Made by a program: the position numbers and the translations under genes
Shown: piece by piece, positions 16,771-25,572 of the stretch
Numbering within the stretch: position 1 is the first letter of the stretch
Layout: every line of letters begins with the position of its first letter
Assembly (NCBI GenBank): GCA_937995745.1
Contig: CALKIU010000115.1
Coordinates: forward strand, 85,704 to 149,703
Direction: 5' to 3'
Source of the DNA: an uncultured Bacillaceae bacterium
Lineage (GTDB): Bacteria > Bacillota > Bacilli > Bacillales > Cytobacillaceae
DNA length: 64,000 nt
The notes under the pieces: generated by a model
What the model was told of the DNA's origin: nothing
Seen by the model: only the letters and a program-made list of their open reading frames with translations
Database searches by the model: none

Positions 16771-18864
16771 ATGTCAGATTTTTTGGTTATCGTAGAATCG
16801 CCTGCAAAGGCTAAAACAATAGAACGTTATTTGGGCAAAAAATACACGGTGAAAGCATCAATGGGCCATATTCGCGATCTTCCCAAAAGCCAAATGGGGA
16901 TCGATTTTGAAAACAATTATAAGCCCAAATATATTACCATCCGGGGGAAAGGACCCATTTTAAAGGAACTGAAGGCTGCGGCGAAAAAAGCCAAGAAGGT
17001 TTTTCTGGCTGCGGACCCGGACCGTGAAGGGGAAGCGATTGCCTGGCATTTGGCAAACAGCCTGGAGCTTGATATAAATTCCAAATGCCGGGTTGTCTTT
17101 AATGAAATTACAGAAGACGCTATTAAAGAGTCGTTCAAACATCCCCGTTCGATTAACATGGATTTGGTAAACGCGCAGCAGGCCAGACGAATTTTGGACA
17201 GGGCCGTTGGATACAGCATCAGCCCATTATTATGGAAGAAAGTGAAAAAGGGCTTGAGCGCCGGAAGAGTGCAATCAGTAGCCGTCAGGCTCATTATTGA
17301 CCGCGAAAAAGAAATAAACGAGTTTAAACAAGAAGAATATTGGACGGTAACCGGCCGGTTTTTAAAAGGGAAGACGGTGTTTGAAGCCGAACTGTACGGT
17401 TATGCCGGGGAAAAGAACACGGAAAAAATTGAATTAAAATCTGAAGAAGATGTCAAGGCGGTTTTGGAAAAGATTGACGGCAACGAGTTTAAAATTGTCA
17501 GAGTTTCCAAAAAGGAAAGGAAACGTAATCCTGCTCCTCCGTTTACAACTTCTTCTCTTCAGCAAGAAGCGGCCAGGAAGTTGAATTTCCGGGCGAAAAA
17601 AACGATGACTCTGGCCCAGCAGCTTTATGAAGGAATCGATTTGGGCAAGGAAGGAACAATCGGTCTCATTACCTATATGAGAACAGATTCGACAAGAATT
17701 TCTGAAACCGCACGCAAAGAGGCTGCCGCCTATATTGAATCAACATTCGGAAAAGAATATCTTTATACACAAAAGCGGCCGGAGAAAAAAGCAAACAACG
17801 CCCAAGATGCCCATGAAGCGATACGACCGACAAGTGTCATGAGGGATCCTGACAGCATTAAAGAATATTTGACCAGGGATCAGCTGCGTTTGTACCGCTT
17901 AATTTGGGAACGATTTGTGGCAAGCCAAATGGCTCCTGCCGTCATGGACACGATGAGCGTTGATTTGCAGAACGGAGATATTGTATTCCGCGCAACGGGC
18001 TCGAAAATAAAGTTTCCAGGTTTTATGAAAGTTTACGTTGAAGGAACAGACGATAACAATTCGGAAGAGAAGAAAAAGAACAATATGCTTCCGGAACTGA
18101 ATGAAGGGGATATTGTCATTAAGAAGGATTTGGAGCCCAAGCAGCATTTCACGCAACCGCCTCCCCGTTATACGGAAGCCAGGCTTGTAAAAACTCTTGA
18201 GGAGTTGGGCATCGGAAGGCCGTCCACTTATGCTCCGACCATTGATACGATTCAAAAAAGGGGCTATGTGGCTTTAGAAAATAAACGTTTTGTCCCGACG
18301 GAATTGGGCGAAGTTGTTGTCAATTTAATGAAGGAATACTTCCCTGATATTATCGATATAGAATTTACCGCCCAGATGGAAAAAAACTTGGATAATATTG
18401 AAGAAGGCAAGGTTCAATGGGTCTCGGTCGTCGATGATTTTTACCGGAAATTTTCAAAAGACTTGGAAGTGGCTGAGAAAGAAATAGAGAAAATTGAGAT
18501 TAAAGATGAGCCGGCGGGAGAAGATTGCGAACTGTGCGGCCATCCGATGGTTTATAAAATGGGGAGATACGGAAAATTCATGGCGTGCAGCAATTTTCCC
18601 GAGTGTCGCAATACAAAGCCGATTGTAAAGCAAATGGGTGTAAAATGTCCCAAATGCGGCGAAGGCAACATTGTTGAGAGAAAAAGCAAGAAGCGCAGGG
18701 TCTTCTACGGGTGCGACCGTTATCCGCAGTGCGATTTTGTCTCCTGGGATAAACCGATACCCCGCAAGTGCCCGAAATGTGAAGGCCTTCTTGTTGAAAA
18801 GAAGGCAAAGAAAGGCGTGCGGATTCAATGCGTCAATTGCGATTACACGGAAGATCCGTCATGA
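16771..18864 (+). CDS. topA: DNA topoisomerase I
   Basis: Type IA topoisomerase relaxing negative supercoils. The Toprim domain is at the N-terminus (LVIVESPAKAKTIERYLG, ADPDREGEAIAWHL). The active-site tyrosine is Tyr302 in ITYMRTDSTR. Three C-terminal zinc ribbons follow residue 585, each with four cysteines (CELCGHPM, CPKCGEG, CPKCEGL). Its 697 residues fit Bacillus TopA. The ATG follows AAGGAGGAC. It ends at a terminator and trmFO follows. Confidence 0.97.
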   Translation: MSDFLVIVESPAKAKTIERYLGKKYTVKASMGHIRDLPKSQMGIDFENNYKPKYITIRGKGPILKELKAAAKKAKKVFLAADPDREGEAIAWHLANSLELDINSKCRVVFNEITEDAIKESFKHPRSINMDLVNAQQARRILDRAVGYSISPLLWKKVKKGLSAGRVQSVAVRLIIDREKEINEFKQEEYWTVTGRFLKGKTVFEAELYGYAGEKNTEKIELKSEEDVKAVLEKIDGNEFKIVRVSKKERKRNPAPPFTTSSLQQEAARKLNFRAKKTMTLAQQLYEGIDLGKEGTIGLITYMRTDSTRISETARKEAAAYIESTFGKEYLYTQKRPEKKANNAQDAHEAIRPTSVMRDPDSIKEYLTRDQLRLYRLIWERFVASQMAPAVMDTMSVDLQNGDIVFRATGSKIKFPGFMKVYVEGTDDNNSEEKKKNNMLPELNEGDIVIKKDLEPKQHFTQPPPRYTEARLVKTLEELGIGRPSTYAPTIDTIQKRGYVALENKRFVPTELGEVVVNLMKEYFPDIIDIEFTAQMEKNLDNIEEGKVQWVSVVDDFYRKFSKDLEVAEKEIEKIEIKDEPAGEDCELCGHPMVYKMGRYGKFMACSNFPECRNTKPIVKQMGVKCPKCGEGNIVERKSKKRRVFYGCDRYPQCDFVSWDKPIPRKCPKCEGLLVEKKAKKGVRIQCVNCDYTEDPS

Positions 18865-18865
18865 T

Positions 18866-18896
18866 AAGGGTGAGTTGTATACTCACTCTTTTATCT
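18866..18896 (+). terminator. topA terminator
   Basis: A 10-bp stem with one G-T pair (18866-18875 with 18881-18890, core GTGAGT/ACTCAC), a 5-base loop and a T-rich tail. Confidence 0.75.
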
Positions 18897-19031
18897 TGTC
18901 TTTCCTTCAGCTTTTTTTGGTATGAATCATCAAAAAATGGTAAAGTTGATAATGGATAATCTGTCTAAGACAAAGGCGGCGTGAAGAAAATGGGCAAACG
19001 TTCCAATATTTCAAAGAAAGGGGTGTTAGCC

Positions 19032-20339
19032 GTGACGGCCAAAATCATAAATGTAGTCGGCGCCGGTTTGGCCGGAAGCGAGGCGGCTTGGCAAATAGCC
19101 AACCGCGGTTTGAAAGTGCGGTTATATGAGATGCGGCCGAAAAAACAAACTCCGGCACATCATACGGACAAATTTGCTGAACTGGTATGCAGCAACTCTT
19201 TGCGCGCCAGCGCTTTGACAAATGCCGTCGGCCTTCTAAAAGAGGAAATGAGAAAATTAAATTCGTTGATTATCCGCGCCGCGGACGCCTGCGCTGTTCC
19301 GGCGGGAGGAGCTCTGGCCGTTGATCGCAGTCAATTTTCCGCTTATGTTACGGAAAGTCTGGAAAATCATCCCCACGTGACTGTGGTCAGAGAAGAAGTG
19401 ACGGAAATACCGAATGGGTTAACCGTCATTGCCACCGGTCCGCTCACTAGTGACGTTTTGTCTCAAAAAATAAAAGAATTGACCGGTGAGGAATATTTGT
19501 ATTTTTACGATGCGGCGGCTCCGATCGTTGCCAAAGACAGCATCAACATGGATAAAGTTTATTTAAAATCCCGTTATGACAAAGGGGAGGCCGCTTATTT
19601 AAACTGCCCGATGACGGAGGAAGAATTTGAGCGCTTTTATGAAGCTCTGCTCGCTGCGGAAAGAGTGGAGTTAAAAGAGTTCGAGAAAGAAATTTATTTT
19701 GAAGGGTGCATGCCTATTGAAGTGATGGCACAACGAGGCAAAAAAACCCTGCTGTTCGGGCCTTTAAAGCCGGTTGGTCTTGAAGACCCGCGCACCGGCA
19801 AACGTCCTTACGCTGTTGTCCAACTCAGACAGGATGATGCTGCCGGCACTCTATACAATATTGTCGGCTTTCAAACAAACTTGAAATGGGGCGAGCAAAA
19901 GAAAGTAATCCGCCTGATCCCCGGCCTCGAAAATGCGGAAATTGTCAGATACGGCGTGATGCACAGAAACACATTTATTAATTCTCCAAAACTGCTGAAA
20001 GCGACATATCAATTTGCAGGCAGAAAGGATTTGTTTTTTGCCGGGCAAATAACCGGTGTCGAAGGATATGTTGAGTCAGCCGCGAGCGGGCTCGTTGCCG
20101 GAATCAATGCGGCGCGTTTGGCACAAGGGAAAGAGCCGGTGCAATTCCCTCCGGAAACGGCTGTCGGCAGTTTGGCTCACTATATTACATCGGCCAATGA
20201 AAAGCATTTCCAGCCGATGAATGTGAACTTCGGCCTGTTCCCTGAGTTGCCGGTTCATACGAAAGGGAAAAAAGAAAGAGCGGAAAAATACGCTGAACGG
20301 GCCTTGTTAACAATTCAGAACTTTGTGAATAATTTATAA
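19032..20339 (+). CDS. trmFO: tRNA m5U54 methyltransferase TrmFO (folate/FAD)
   Basis: TrmFO makes ribothymidine 54 in tRNA using methylenetetrahydrofolate and FAD. The FAD-binding motif VVGAGLAGSEAAW is at the N-terminus. The conserved CSNSLR cysteine and the GQITGVEGYVESAASGL segment are present. I chose GTG 19032: AAAGGGG lies 8 bases upstream and the product is 435 residues, as in B. subtilis. An in-frame start at 18981 adds a basic leader not seen in the family. Confidence 0.95.
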   Translation: MTAKIINVVGAGLAGSEAAWQIANRGLKVRLYEMRPKKQTPAHHTDKFAELVCSNSLRASALTNAVGLLKEEMRKLNSLIIRAADACAVPAGGALAVDRSQFSAYVTESLENHPHVTVVREEVTEIPNGLTVIATGPLTSDVLSQKIKELTGEEYLYFYDAAAPIVAKDSINMDKVYLKSRYDKGEAAYLNCPMTEEEFERFYEALLAAERVELKEFEKEIYFEGCMPIEVMAQRGKKTLLFGPLKPVGLEDPRTGKRPYAVVQLRQDDAAGTLYNIVGFQTNLKWGEQKKVIRLIPGLENAEIVRYGVMHRNTFINSPKLLKATYQFAGRKDLFFAGQITGVEGYVESAASGLVAGINAARLAQGKEPVQFPPETAVGSLAHYITSANEKHFQPMNVNFGLFPELPVHTKGKKERAEKYAERALLTIQNFVNNL

Positions 20340-20385
20340 AATTTATTGATTGATGGCGCAAAGTATGTTACTATTTAGTAGCTTT

Positions 20386-20427
20386 CATCATGGCGAAATG
20401 AACATCTCGCCGCCATGATGTTTAAAT
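20386..20427 (+). terminator. Probable trmFO terminator
   Basis: A 10-bp perfect stem CATCATGGCG (20386-20395) with CGCCATGATG (20411-20420), a 15-base loop and only a short TTTAAAT tail, so termination may be partial. Confidence 0.55.
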
Positions 20428-20470
20428 ATGCGGTTCTGTGCGAAAAAAATGTCGAATTTTGACGCGAATG

Positions 20471-20500
20471 TTGTGTACATACAAAATGAACCTTTATAAT
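20471..20500 (+). promoter_or_regulatory. Candidate promoter of xerC-hslVU-codY
   Basis: TTGTGT (20471-20476), an 18-base spacer and a perfect TATAAT (20495-20500). It is the only good promoter before this operon. Confidence 0.6.
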
Positions 20501-20649
20501 AGATCGTGATACGCCCATCATTTAACAGTCTTTGTGATGAAAAACACAACTCATGAACCTTTCATCTGTATCATATCTTCAATATTAAAAAGAGCCGGAA
20601 GGGACGGCAGTATTTATTGAGAGCCTCGGTTTCGGAAAGAGGTGTTCAC

Positions 20650-21558
20650 ATGGCGGCCGGGATTTTAAATCATTATTGCAAATTATTTATGCAATATTTG
20701 CAGATTGAGCGCAATTATTCGCCCCATACGGTTCAAAGTTACCAGCGGGACATCAATGATTTCATTTTGTTCATGTCTGAACAAGCCATAGACAGTTTTC
20801 AAGAGGTAAATGCACATGATGTTCGTTTGTATTTGACGAAACTCTTCAACCATAAGTTTGCCAGGACTTCAGTTGCCAGGAAAATATCAAGCATGCGCAG
20901 TTTTTACAAGTTTTTAATGAGGGAAAAATTTGTTGAAGATAATCCCTTTGCCCAAGTATCGATACCGAAAGCGCAGAAACGTTTGCCTGACTTTTTTTAT
21001 GAGGAAGAAATTTCCGCCCTATTTGACGTCTGTGACGACGGCACTCCTATCGGGCAACGAAACAAGGTCATTTTGGAGATTCTTTATGCGACCGGAATTC
21101 GTGTCAGCGAATGCTGCGGAATCCGCTTGCATGATATTGATATGTTTCTGTCGACCATCTTAATCCGTGGAAAAGGCAAAAAGGAACGGTACGTGCCGTT
21201 TGGCAGTTTTGCTCATGATGCGCTGGAGAAATACATAAATGATGGCCGCAAAGAGATCATGGCCCGTTATCAAAAAGATCATGATTTTCTCCTTGTCAAT
21301 GCGAGAGGAGGCCCACTGACTCCGAGGGGTTTGAGGGATATATTGGCGCGGATGATTGAAAAATCGGCTTTAAACGGAAACATTTACCCTCATAAGATCA
21401 GGCATTCTTTCGCGACCCATCTGCTGAACAATGGCGCCGATTTGCGCGCGGTGCAGGAATTATTGGGACATTCTTCTTTGTCCTCTACGCAGGTCTATAC
21501 ACATGTGTCAAAAGAATTCTTGCGAAAGACTTACATGGAACATCATCCGCGGGCATAG
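20650..21558 (+). CDS. xerC: Tyrosine recombinase XerC (CodV)
   Basis: A site-specific recombinase that with XerD resolves chromosome dimers at dif. The 302-residue protein has an N-terminal SAM-like DNA-binding domain (IERNYSPHTVQSYQRDI) and a catalytic domain with Arg in ATGIRVSE, Lys in RGKGKKERYVP, HKIRHSFATHLL, LGHSSLSSTQ and nucleophile Tyr in VYTHVSK. ATG 20650 follows GAAAGAGGTG; 11 upstream codons in frame lack support. It heads the xerC-hslV-hslU-codY operon. Confidence 0.95.
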   Translation: MAAGILNHYCKLFMQYLQIERNYSPHTVQSYQRDINDFILFMSEQAIDSFQEVNAHDVRLYLTKLFNHKFARTSVARKISSMRSFYKFLMREKFVEDNPFAQVSIPKAQKRLPDFFYEEEISALFDVCDDGTPIGQRNKVILEILYATGIRVSECCGIRLHDIDMFLSTILIRGKGKKERYVPFGSFAHDALEKYINDGRKEIMARYQKDHDFLLVNARGGPLTPRGLRDILARMIEKSALNGNIYPHKIRHSFATHLLNNGADLRAVQELLGHSSLSSTQVYTHVSKEFLRKTYMEHHPRA

Positions 21559-21579
21559 TTCCGTTAAGGAGGGAATGGT

Positions 21580-22122
21580 GTGGATCAATTTCACGCAACG
21601 ACGATATTTGCCATACGGCATAAAGGTCAGTGTGCAATGGCCGGAGACGGCCAGGTAACGTTTGGTAATGCCGTAGTCATGAAGCATACGGCCAGAAAAG
21701 TCCGCAAATTGTTTAACGGCAAAGTGCTGGCCGGATTTGCCGGTTCGGTGGCCGATGCATTTACGCTTTTTGAAATGTTTGAGGGCAAACTGGAAGAGTT
21801 CAATGGAAATTTGCAGAGAGCTGCCGTTGAATTGGCCAAAGAATGGAGACGGGACAAAATTTTGCGGCGGCTGGAGGCTCTGCTCATTGTCATGGATAAA
21901 GACAGCCTTCTTCTTATCTCCGGAACCGGCGAAGTCATCGAACCTGACGACGGAATTTTGGCAATCGGTTCGGGCGGAAATTACGCCCTGTCCGCAGGAA
22001 GGGCATTAAAGAGGCATGCCGGTGATAATATGTCTGCAAAAGAGATCGCGCAAGCAGCTTTGGAAATCGCTTCGGAAATATGTGTGTATACGAACAGCCA
22101 TATCGTGGTGGAAGAATTATAA
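21580..22122 (+). CDS. hslV: ATP-dependent protease subunit HslV (ClpQ)
   Basis: The proteolytic chamber of HslVU. The core TTIFAIRHKGQCAMAGDGQVT aligns with E. coli HslV, whose mature N-terminus is TTI, so the likely nucleophile is Thr7. The start is GTG 21580 with AAGGAGGGA five bases upstream, giving MDQFHATTIF. B. subtilis has MSSFHATTIF and is reported to use an N-terminal serine; that serine is missing here. GSGGNYALSAGRALKRHA is also conserved. It lies 14 bases before hslU. Confidence 0.95.
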   Translation: MDQFHATTIFAIRHKGQCAMAGDGQVTFGNAVVMKHTARKVRKLFNGKVLAGFAGSVADAFTLFEMFEGKLEEFNGNLQRAAVELAKEWRRDKILRRLEALLIVMDKDSLLLISGTGEVIEPDDGILAIGSGGNYALSAGRALKRHAGDNMSAKEIAQAALEIASEICVYTNSHIVVEEL

Positions 22123-22136
22123 AGGAGGGTCAGCTG

Positions 22137-23543
22137 TTGTTAAAAGGTATGGAATTGACCCCGCGGCAAATCGTCGAACGACTCGATCAATTTATCGTCG
22201 GTCAAGATGAAGCAAAAAGATCCGTTGCCATTGCCCTCAGAAACAGATACAGACGCAGCTTGCTTGATGACAAGCTTAAAGATGAAGTAACGCCGAAAAA
22301 TATATTGATGATCGGTCCGACAGGCGTTGGAAAAACAGAAATAGCGAGACGATTGGCAAAAATAGTCAATGCCCCTTTTGTAAAAGTGGAGGCAACAAAA
22401 TTTACTGAAGTCGGTTATGTCGGCCGTGATGTGGAATCCATGGTCAGGGATTTAGTGGAGACGTCCGTTCGTCTTGTCAAACAAGAAAAAATGCAAAACG
22501 TCAGGGAACGGGCCGAGAAAAATGCGAATAAGCGTCTGGTGGAATTGCTCGTCCCCTCGAGAAAAAAGGCGGAAACGTACCGCAATCCGTTTGAGATGCT
22601 TTTCGGGGGAACCTCCGACCGCTCTGAGCAGCCGGGAGAAACGATAGACGACGCGGATTTGCGGGAAAGAAGAAGGATCGTCAGTGAAAAACTGGCCCGG
22701 GGCGAACTGGAAAATGAAATTGTCACTGTCGAAGTGGAAGAACAACAACCGTCGATGTTTGATCTCCTCCAAGGCTCGGGATTGGAGCAAATGGGAATGA
22801 GTATGCAAGACGCTTTGAGCGGTTTAATTCCCAAGAGAAGAAAGAAGAGAAAGGTTACGGTCAAAGAAGCTCGGAAAATTTTGACAAACGAAGAAGCCTC
22901 AAAGCTCATTGATATGGATGAAGTGACGGAGGAAGCGATTCACCGCGCGGAAGAATCAGGGATTATTTTCATAGATGAAATTGATAAAATTGCGAGCCGC
23001 AACGGCGGGGGTTCTACTGCTGATGTTTCGAGGGAAGGGGTGCAGCGGGATATCCTGCCGGTAGTGGAAGGGTGCACCGTTGTGACAAAATATGGTCCTG
23101 TTAAAACCGACCATATCTTGTTTATTGCCGCAGGTGCTTTCCACATGGCTAAACCGTCCGATTTAATTCCCGAGCTCCAAGGACGCTTCCCGATCCGTGT
23201 TGAGTTAAAAAAGCTGACCGTAGATGACTTTTACAGAATTCTCGTTGAACCTGACAATGCATTGATAAAACAATATCAAGCTTTATTGGCAACGGAAGGT
23301 ATAAAAATAGAATTTTCAGACGATGCTATTCGTAGGATCGCCGAATTTGCCTACGAAGTGAACCAAAACACGGATAATATCGGCGCTAGAAGGCTCCACA
23401 CCATACTCGAGAAACTCCTTGAAGATATATCGTTTGAAGCCCCGGATATCGGAATGGGGACCATCACGATTACGCCGAAGTATGTGGAGGAAAAACTGGG
23501 GGCAATTTCGAAAGACAAAGATTTAAGCCGCTACATTTTGTAA
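22137..23543 (+). CDS. hslU: ATPase subunit HslU (ClpY)
   Basis: AAA+ unfoldase feeding HslV. The 468-residue protein has LTPRQIVERLDQFIVGQDEAK at the start, Walker A GPTGVGKTE at about residue 60, the I-domain insertion (about 110-240) and Walker B IIFIDEIDKIA near 280. Sensor 2 is in DNIGARRLHTILEKLL. TTG 22137 is the probable start, 7 bases after AAAGGAGGG. ATG 22149 is an alternative but lies 19 bases from that site. codY follows after 95 bases. Confidence 0.95.
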   Translation: MLKGMELTPRQIVERLDQFIVGQDEAKRSVAIALRNRYRRSLLDDKLKDEVTPKNILMIGPTGVGKTEIARRLAKIVNAPFVKVEATKFTEVGYVGRDVESMVRDLVETSVRLVKQEKMQNVRERAEKNANKRLVELLVPSRKKAETYRNPFEMLFGGTSDRSEQPGETIDDADLRERRRIVSEKLARGELENEIVTVEVEEQQPSMFDLLQGSGLEQMGMSMQDALSGLIPKRRKKRKVTVKEARKILTNEEASKLIDMDEVTEEAIHRAEESGIIFIDEIDKIASRNGGGSTADVSREGVQRDILPVVEGCTVVTKYGPVKTDHILFIAAGAFHMAKPSDLIPELQGRFPIRVELKKLTVDDFYRILVEPDNALIKQYQALLATEGIKIEFSDDAIRRIAEFAYEVNQNTDNIGARRLHTILEKLLEDISFEAPDIGMGTITITPKYVEEKLGAISKDKDLSRYIL

Positions 23544-23638
23544 AACATGATCAATAAAACCACCGAAATACACAGAATAAGCTGCAACAGTATCAGTTCA
23601 ACTTTGCAATGGTTACAGCAAATTAGGAGGAAGAAAAG

Positions 23639-24418
23639 ATGGATTTACTGTCAAAGACGAGAAAGATAAATGCATTGTTGCAAAAATCAGCTGGTAAACC
23701 TGTTAATTTCAAAGAAATGTCTGAAACTTTAAGTGAAGTCATTAATGCCAATATTTTTATTGTCAGCCGCAGAGGGAAATTGCTCGGCTATGCATTGCAT
23801 CAAAACATTGAAAATGAACGCATGAAAAAGATGCTTGAAGAACGGCAGTTTCCCGAAGATTATACAAACATTTTATTTAATGTACATGAGACTTCTCCCA
23901 ATTTGGACATTAACAGCGAATATACGGCTTTCCCGAAAGAAAATAAAGAATTGTTCCAAAGCGGCTTAACGACAATTGTCCCCGTTATCGGCGGCGGTGA
24001 GCGTCTCGCCACTCTGATATTGGCAAGGCTCGGCGAGGAGTTTCAAGATGATGAATTGATTCTCGCTGAGTACGGGGCCACTGTTGTCGGAATGGAAATA
24101 CTCAGGGAAAAAGCGGAAGAAATTGAAGAAGAAGCAAGAAGCAAGGCTGTCGTGCAAATGGCTATCAGCTCATTGTCTTACAGCGAGTTGGAAGCGATCG
24201 AACATATTTTTGAAGAATTGAATGGTACGGAAGGATTGCTTGTTGCTTCGAAAGTTGCCGACCGGGTCGGCATTACCCGTTCCGTGATAGTAAATGCCCT
24301 GAGAAAACTGGAAAGTGCCGGTGTTATCGAATCCCGTTCCCTCGGCATGAAAGGTACTTATATTAAAGTACTGAATGACAAGTTTCTCGAAGAACTTGAC
24401 AGGCTGAAATCGAGCTGA
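23639..24418 (+). CDS. codY: GTP-sensing pleiotropic repressor CodY
   Basis: CodY senses GTP and branched-chain amino acids and represses starvation, competence and motility genes; in B. subtilis it represses the fla/che operon that follows here. Its 259 residues equal B. subtilis CodY. It has an N-terminal GAF domain (VNFKEMSETLSEVI, VSRRGKLLGYALHQ, SEYTAFPKENKELFQ) and a C-terminal winged helix (VADRVGITRSVIVNALRKLE, about 203-222). The ATG follows GGAGGAAG. A very strong hairpin follows. Confidence 0.97.
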   Translation: MDLLSKTRKINALLQKSAGKPVNFKEMSETLSEVINANIFIVSRRGKLLGYALHQNIENERMKKMLEERQFPEDYTNILFNVHETSPNLDINSEYTAFPKENKELFQSGLTTIVPVIGGGERLATLILARLGEEFQDDELILAEYGATVVGMEILREKAEEIEEEARSKAVVQMAISSLSYSELEAIEHIFEELNGTEGLLVASKVADRVGITRSVIVNALRKLESAGVIESRSLGMKGTYIKVLNDKFLEELDRLKSS

Positions 24419-24429
24419 TTTATTCAATT

Positions 24430-24481
24430 GGGGTTGTCTCAAAAGTCACTTTATGTGACTTTTGAGACAACCCCTTTCCCT
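24430..24481 (+). terminator. codY terminator with 20-bp perfect inverted repeat
   Basis: Bases 24430-24449 (beginning GGGGTTGTCTC) are the exact reverse complement of 24455-24474 (ending GAGACAACCCC), with a 5-base loop and a short T-run after a C-run. It begins 11 bases after the codY stop. The length and perfection are unusual for a terminator and recall insertion-sequence terminal repeats. Confidence 0.8.
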
Positions 24482-24576
24482 TTTTATATGGAAGGGGGAT
24501 GCGACGAGTTGGGATGGAGGTTTGTTTCCGGCGGGGGAGTTTTGGGGAATCGGTCCGGTTCGTAGGCTGGTATATA

Positions 24577-24603
24577 GGGTTGGGGTTCAATCGGGACAGG
24601 GGG
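24577..24603 (+). other. Canonical G-quadruplex motif
   Basis: Four G-runs of 3, 4, 3 and 5 bases separated by loops TT, TTCAATC and ACA, all within the usual limits for an intramolecular quadruplex. It lies about 100 bases past the codY terminator. Confidence 0.7.
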
Positions 24604-24727
24604 ACGTTGTGAAGATAAGGGGACGATTCGGATAATATTAGGCTTTCTCGTTGGCTTTGTCTGGAAGGAGGGGGCATGCGGACAAACTCCGGCAGATTTC
24701 AGGGACATTGTCAAAGGTGGGTGTGAA

Positions 24728-24768
24728 TTTGGACAGACCCCCGTCAAAACTTAAGCACTTTGTCCAAA
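24728..24768 (+). repeat. Inverted repeat TTTGGACA/TGTCCAAA
   Basis: TTTGGACA (24728-24735) and TGTCCAAA (24761-24768) are perfect inverted copies at the edge of the G-rich tract. Nearby GGACAAACTCC and GGACATTGTC carry the same GGACA core, suggesting a degenerate repeat family. Confidence 0.5.
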
Positions 24769-25174
24769 ATGGGGGGGAATTTGAACCACCTCTTTTTTAT
24801 TGATAGAATTGGCTGCTTCCCATCAAAAACCGGGAAATTCCATTTTTCAAGTAATATATGTAAATATTTCCTGCAAACGGCTAACAGGGCTGGAAAACGA
24901 TAGGAAAAAGAAACGGTTATTATTTCGAAAAAATCTTCTTTTTTATATCATTACAAAAAAGAAAAAAGAGACATTAGTCTCTAAGATGTTGTATATAGCC
25001 AAAAAATGGACGCATTTGTGATAAACAACACACGAAATAGGACTTTAAGACTACGTTAATTCACGCTGTTTCTATGGACATAAAATTTTTCGACATATAA
25101 AATAATATTAAAAATATATTAAAATAATTTTATTGAAAGAATGCTTATATAATTTCATACAGAGGTGAAATCAT

Positions 25175-25570
25175 TTGTCTTTGTTTTCCGGTACCATTGC
25201 CACTTTGGAAGCGGCCTTGTCATATTCAGCGTTAAAGCAAAAAGTCATTGCGCAAAATATTGCCAATGCCGACACACCGAACTATAAAGCGAAAGACGTC
25301 CGTTTTCAGACAGCGTTTCAAAATTCCGTAAATACGATCATAGAAGCGAAACGGACGGATTACCGCCATTTGCCTTTTTCAAACCGGCCGCCTGCTCCGG
25401 GAATCGTGACGACCAAAAGACACCTTTCATACCACCATAACGGCAACAGTGTTGATGTGGACAAAGAAATGGCTGATTTGGCGACAAACCAAATTTATTA
25501 TTACTCCGTGGCGGATTTATTGGGAGGCAAATTTCAATCCCTCCATTCCGCAATCAGGGGAGGGAAATAG
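25175..25570 (+). CDS. flgB: Flagellar basal-body rod protein FlgB
   Basis: A proximal rod subunit. The 131-residue protein carries the N-terminal flagellar rod motif (ALKQKVIAQNIANADTPNYKAK) and the C-terminal helix of axial proteins. The start is TTG 25175 behind GAGGTGA. It is the first gene of the fla/che operon, as in B. subtilis, followed at once by flgC. CodY control is likely by analogy, though no clear CodY box was seen. Confidence 0.96.
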   Translation: MSLFSGTIATLEAALSYSALKQKVIAQNIANADTPNYKAKDVRFQTAFQNSVNTIIEAKRTDYRHLPFSNRPPAPGIVTTKRHLSYHHNGNSVDVDKEMADLATNQIYYYSVADLLGGKFQSLHSAIRGGK

Positions 25571-25572
25571 CA

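Larger units (their letters stand above)
20340..20649 (+). other. trmFO-xerC intergenic region
   Basis: A 310-base gap with the trmFO hairpin at 20386-20420 and the promoter pair at 20471-20500. A leader of about 140 bases precedes the Shine-Dalgarno GAAAGAGGTG of xerC. No gene was seen. Confidence 0.5.
24482..25174 (+). other. codY-flgB intergenic region, G-rich then AT-rich
   Basis: About 690 bases without a supported gene. Bases 24485-24780 are strongly G-rich on the + strand, with a G-quadruplex motif and an inverted repeat. From 24790 the sequence becomes AT-rich, with a small hairpin AGAGAC/GTCTCT at 24967-24982. No convincing sigma-A or sigma-D promoter for flgB was found. Proline-rich minus-strand frames and a 73-codon + strand frame (24800-25021) do not resemble genes. 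Confidence 0.6.

Noticed and set aside
24607..24636. Promoter-like pair TTGTGA and GATAAT in the G-rich region
   Set aside because: Both boxes are weak with an 18-base spacer, and about 540 bases of sequence without a gene follow before flgB.
24484..24747. Minus-strand proline-rich reading frames in the codY-flgB gap
   Set aside because: Composition reflects the G-rich + strand. There is no ribosome-binding site, no recognised family, and overlapping minus-strand frames are open for the same reason.
24800..25021. 73-codon + strand frame before flgB
   Set aside because: It begins at TTG without a Shine-Dalgarno sequence, is rich in Lys/Phe/Ile as expected of AT-rich DNA, and matches nothing known to me.
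25075..25155. Sigma-D promoter for flgB
   Set aside because: GCTTATAT at 25143 matches the -10 GCCGATAT at only six positions and no TAAA lies at the right distance.
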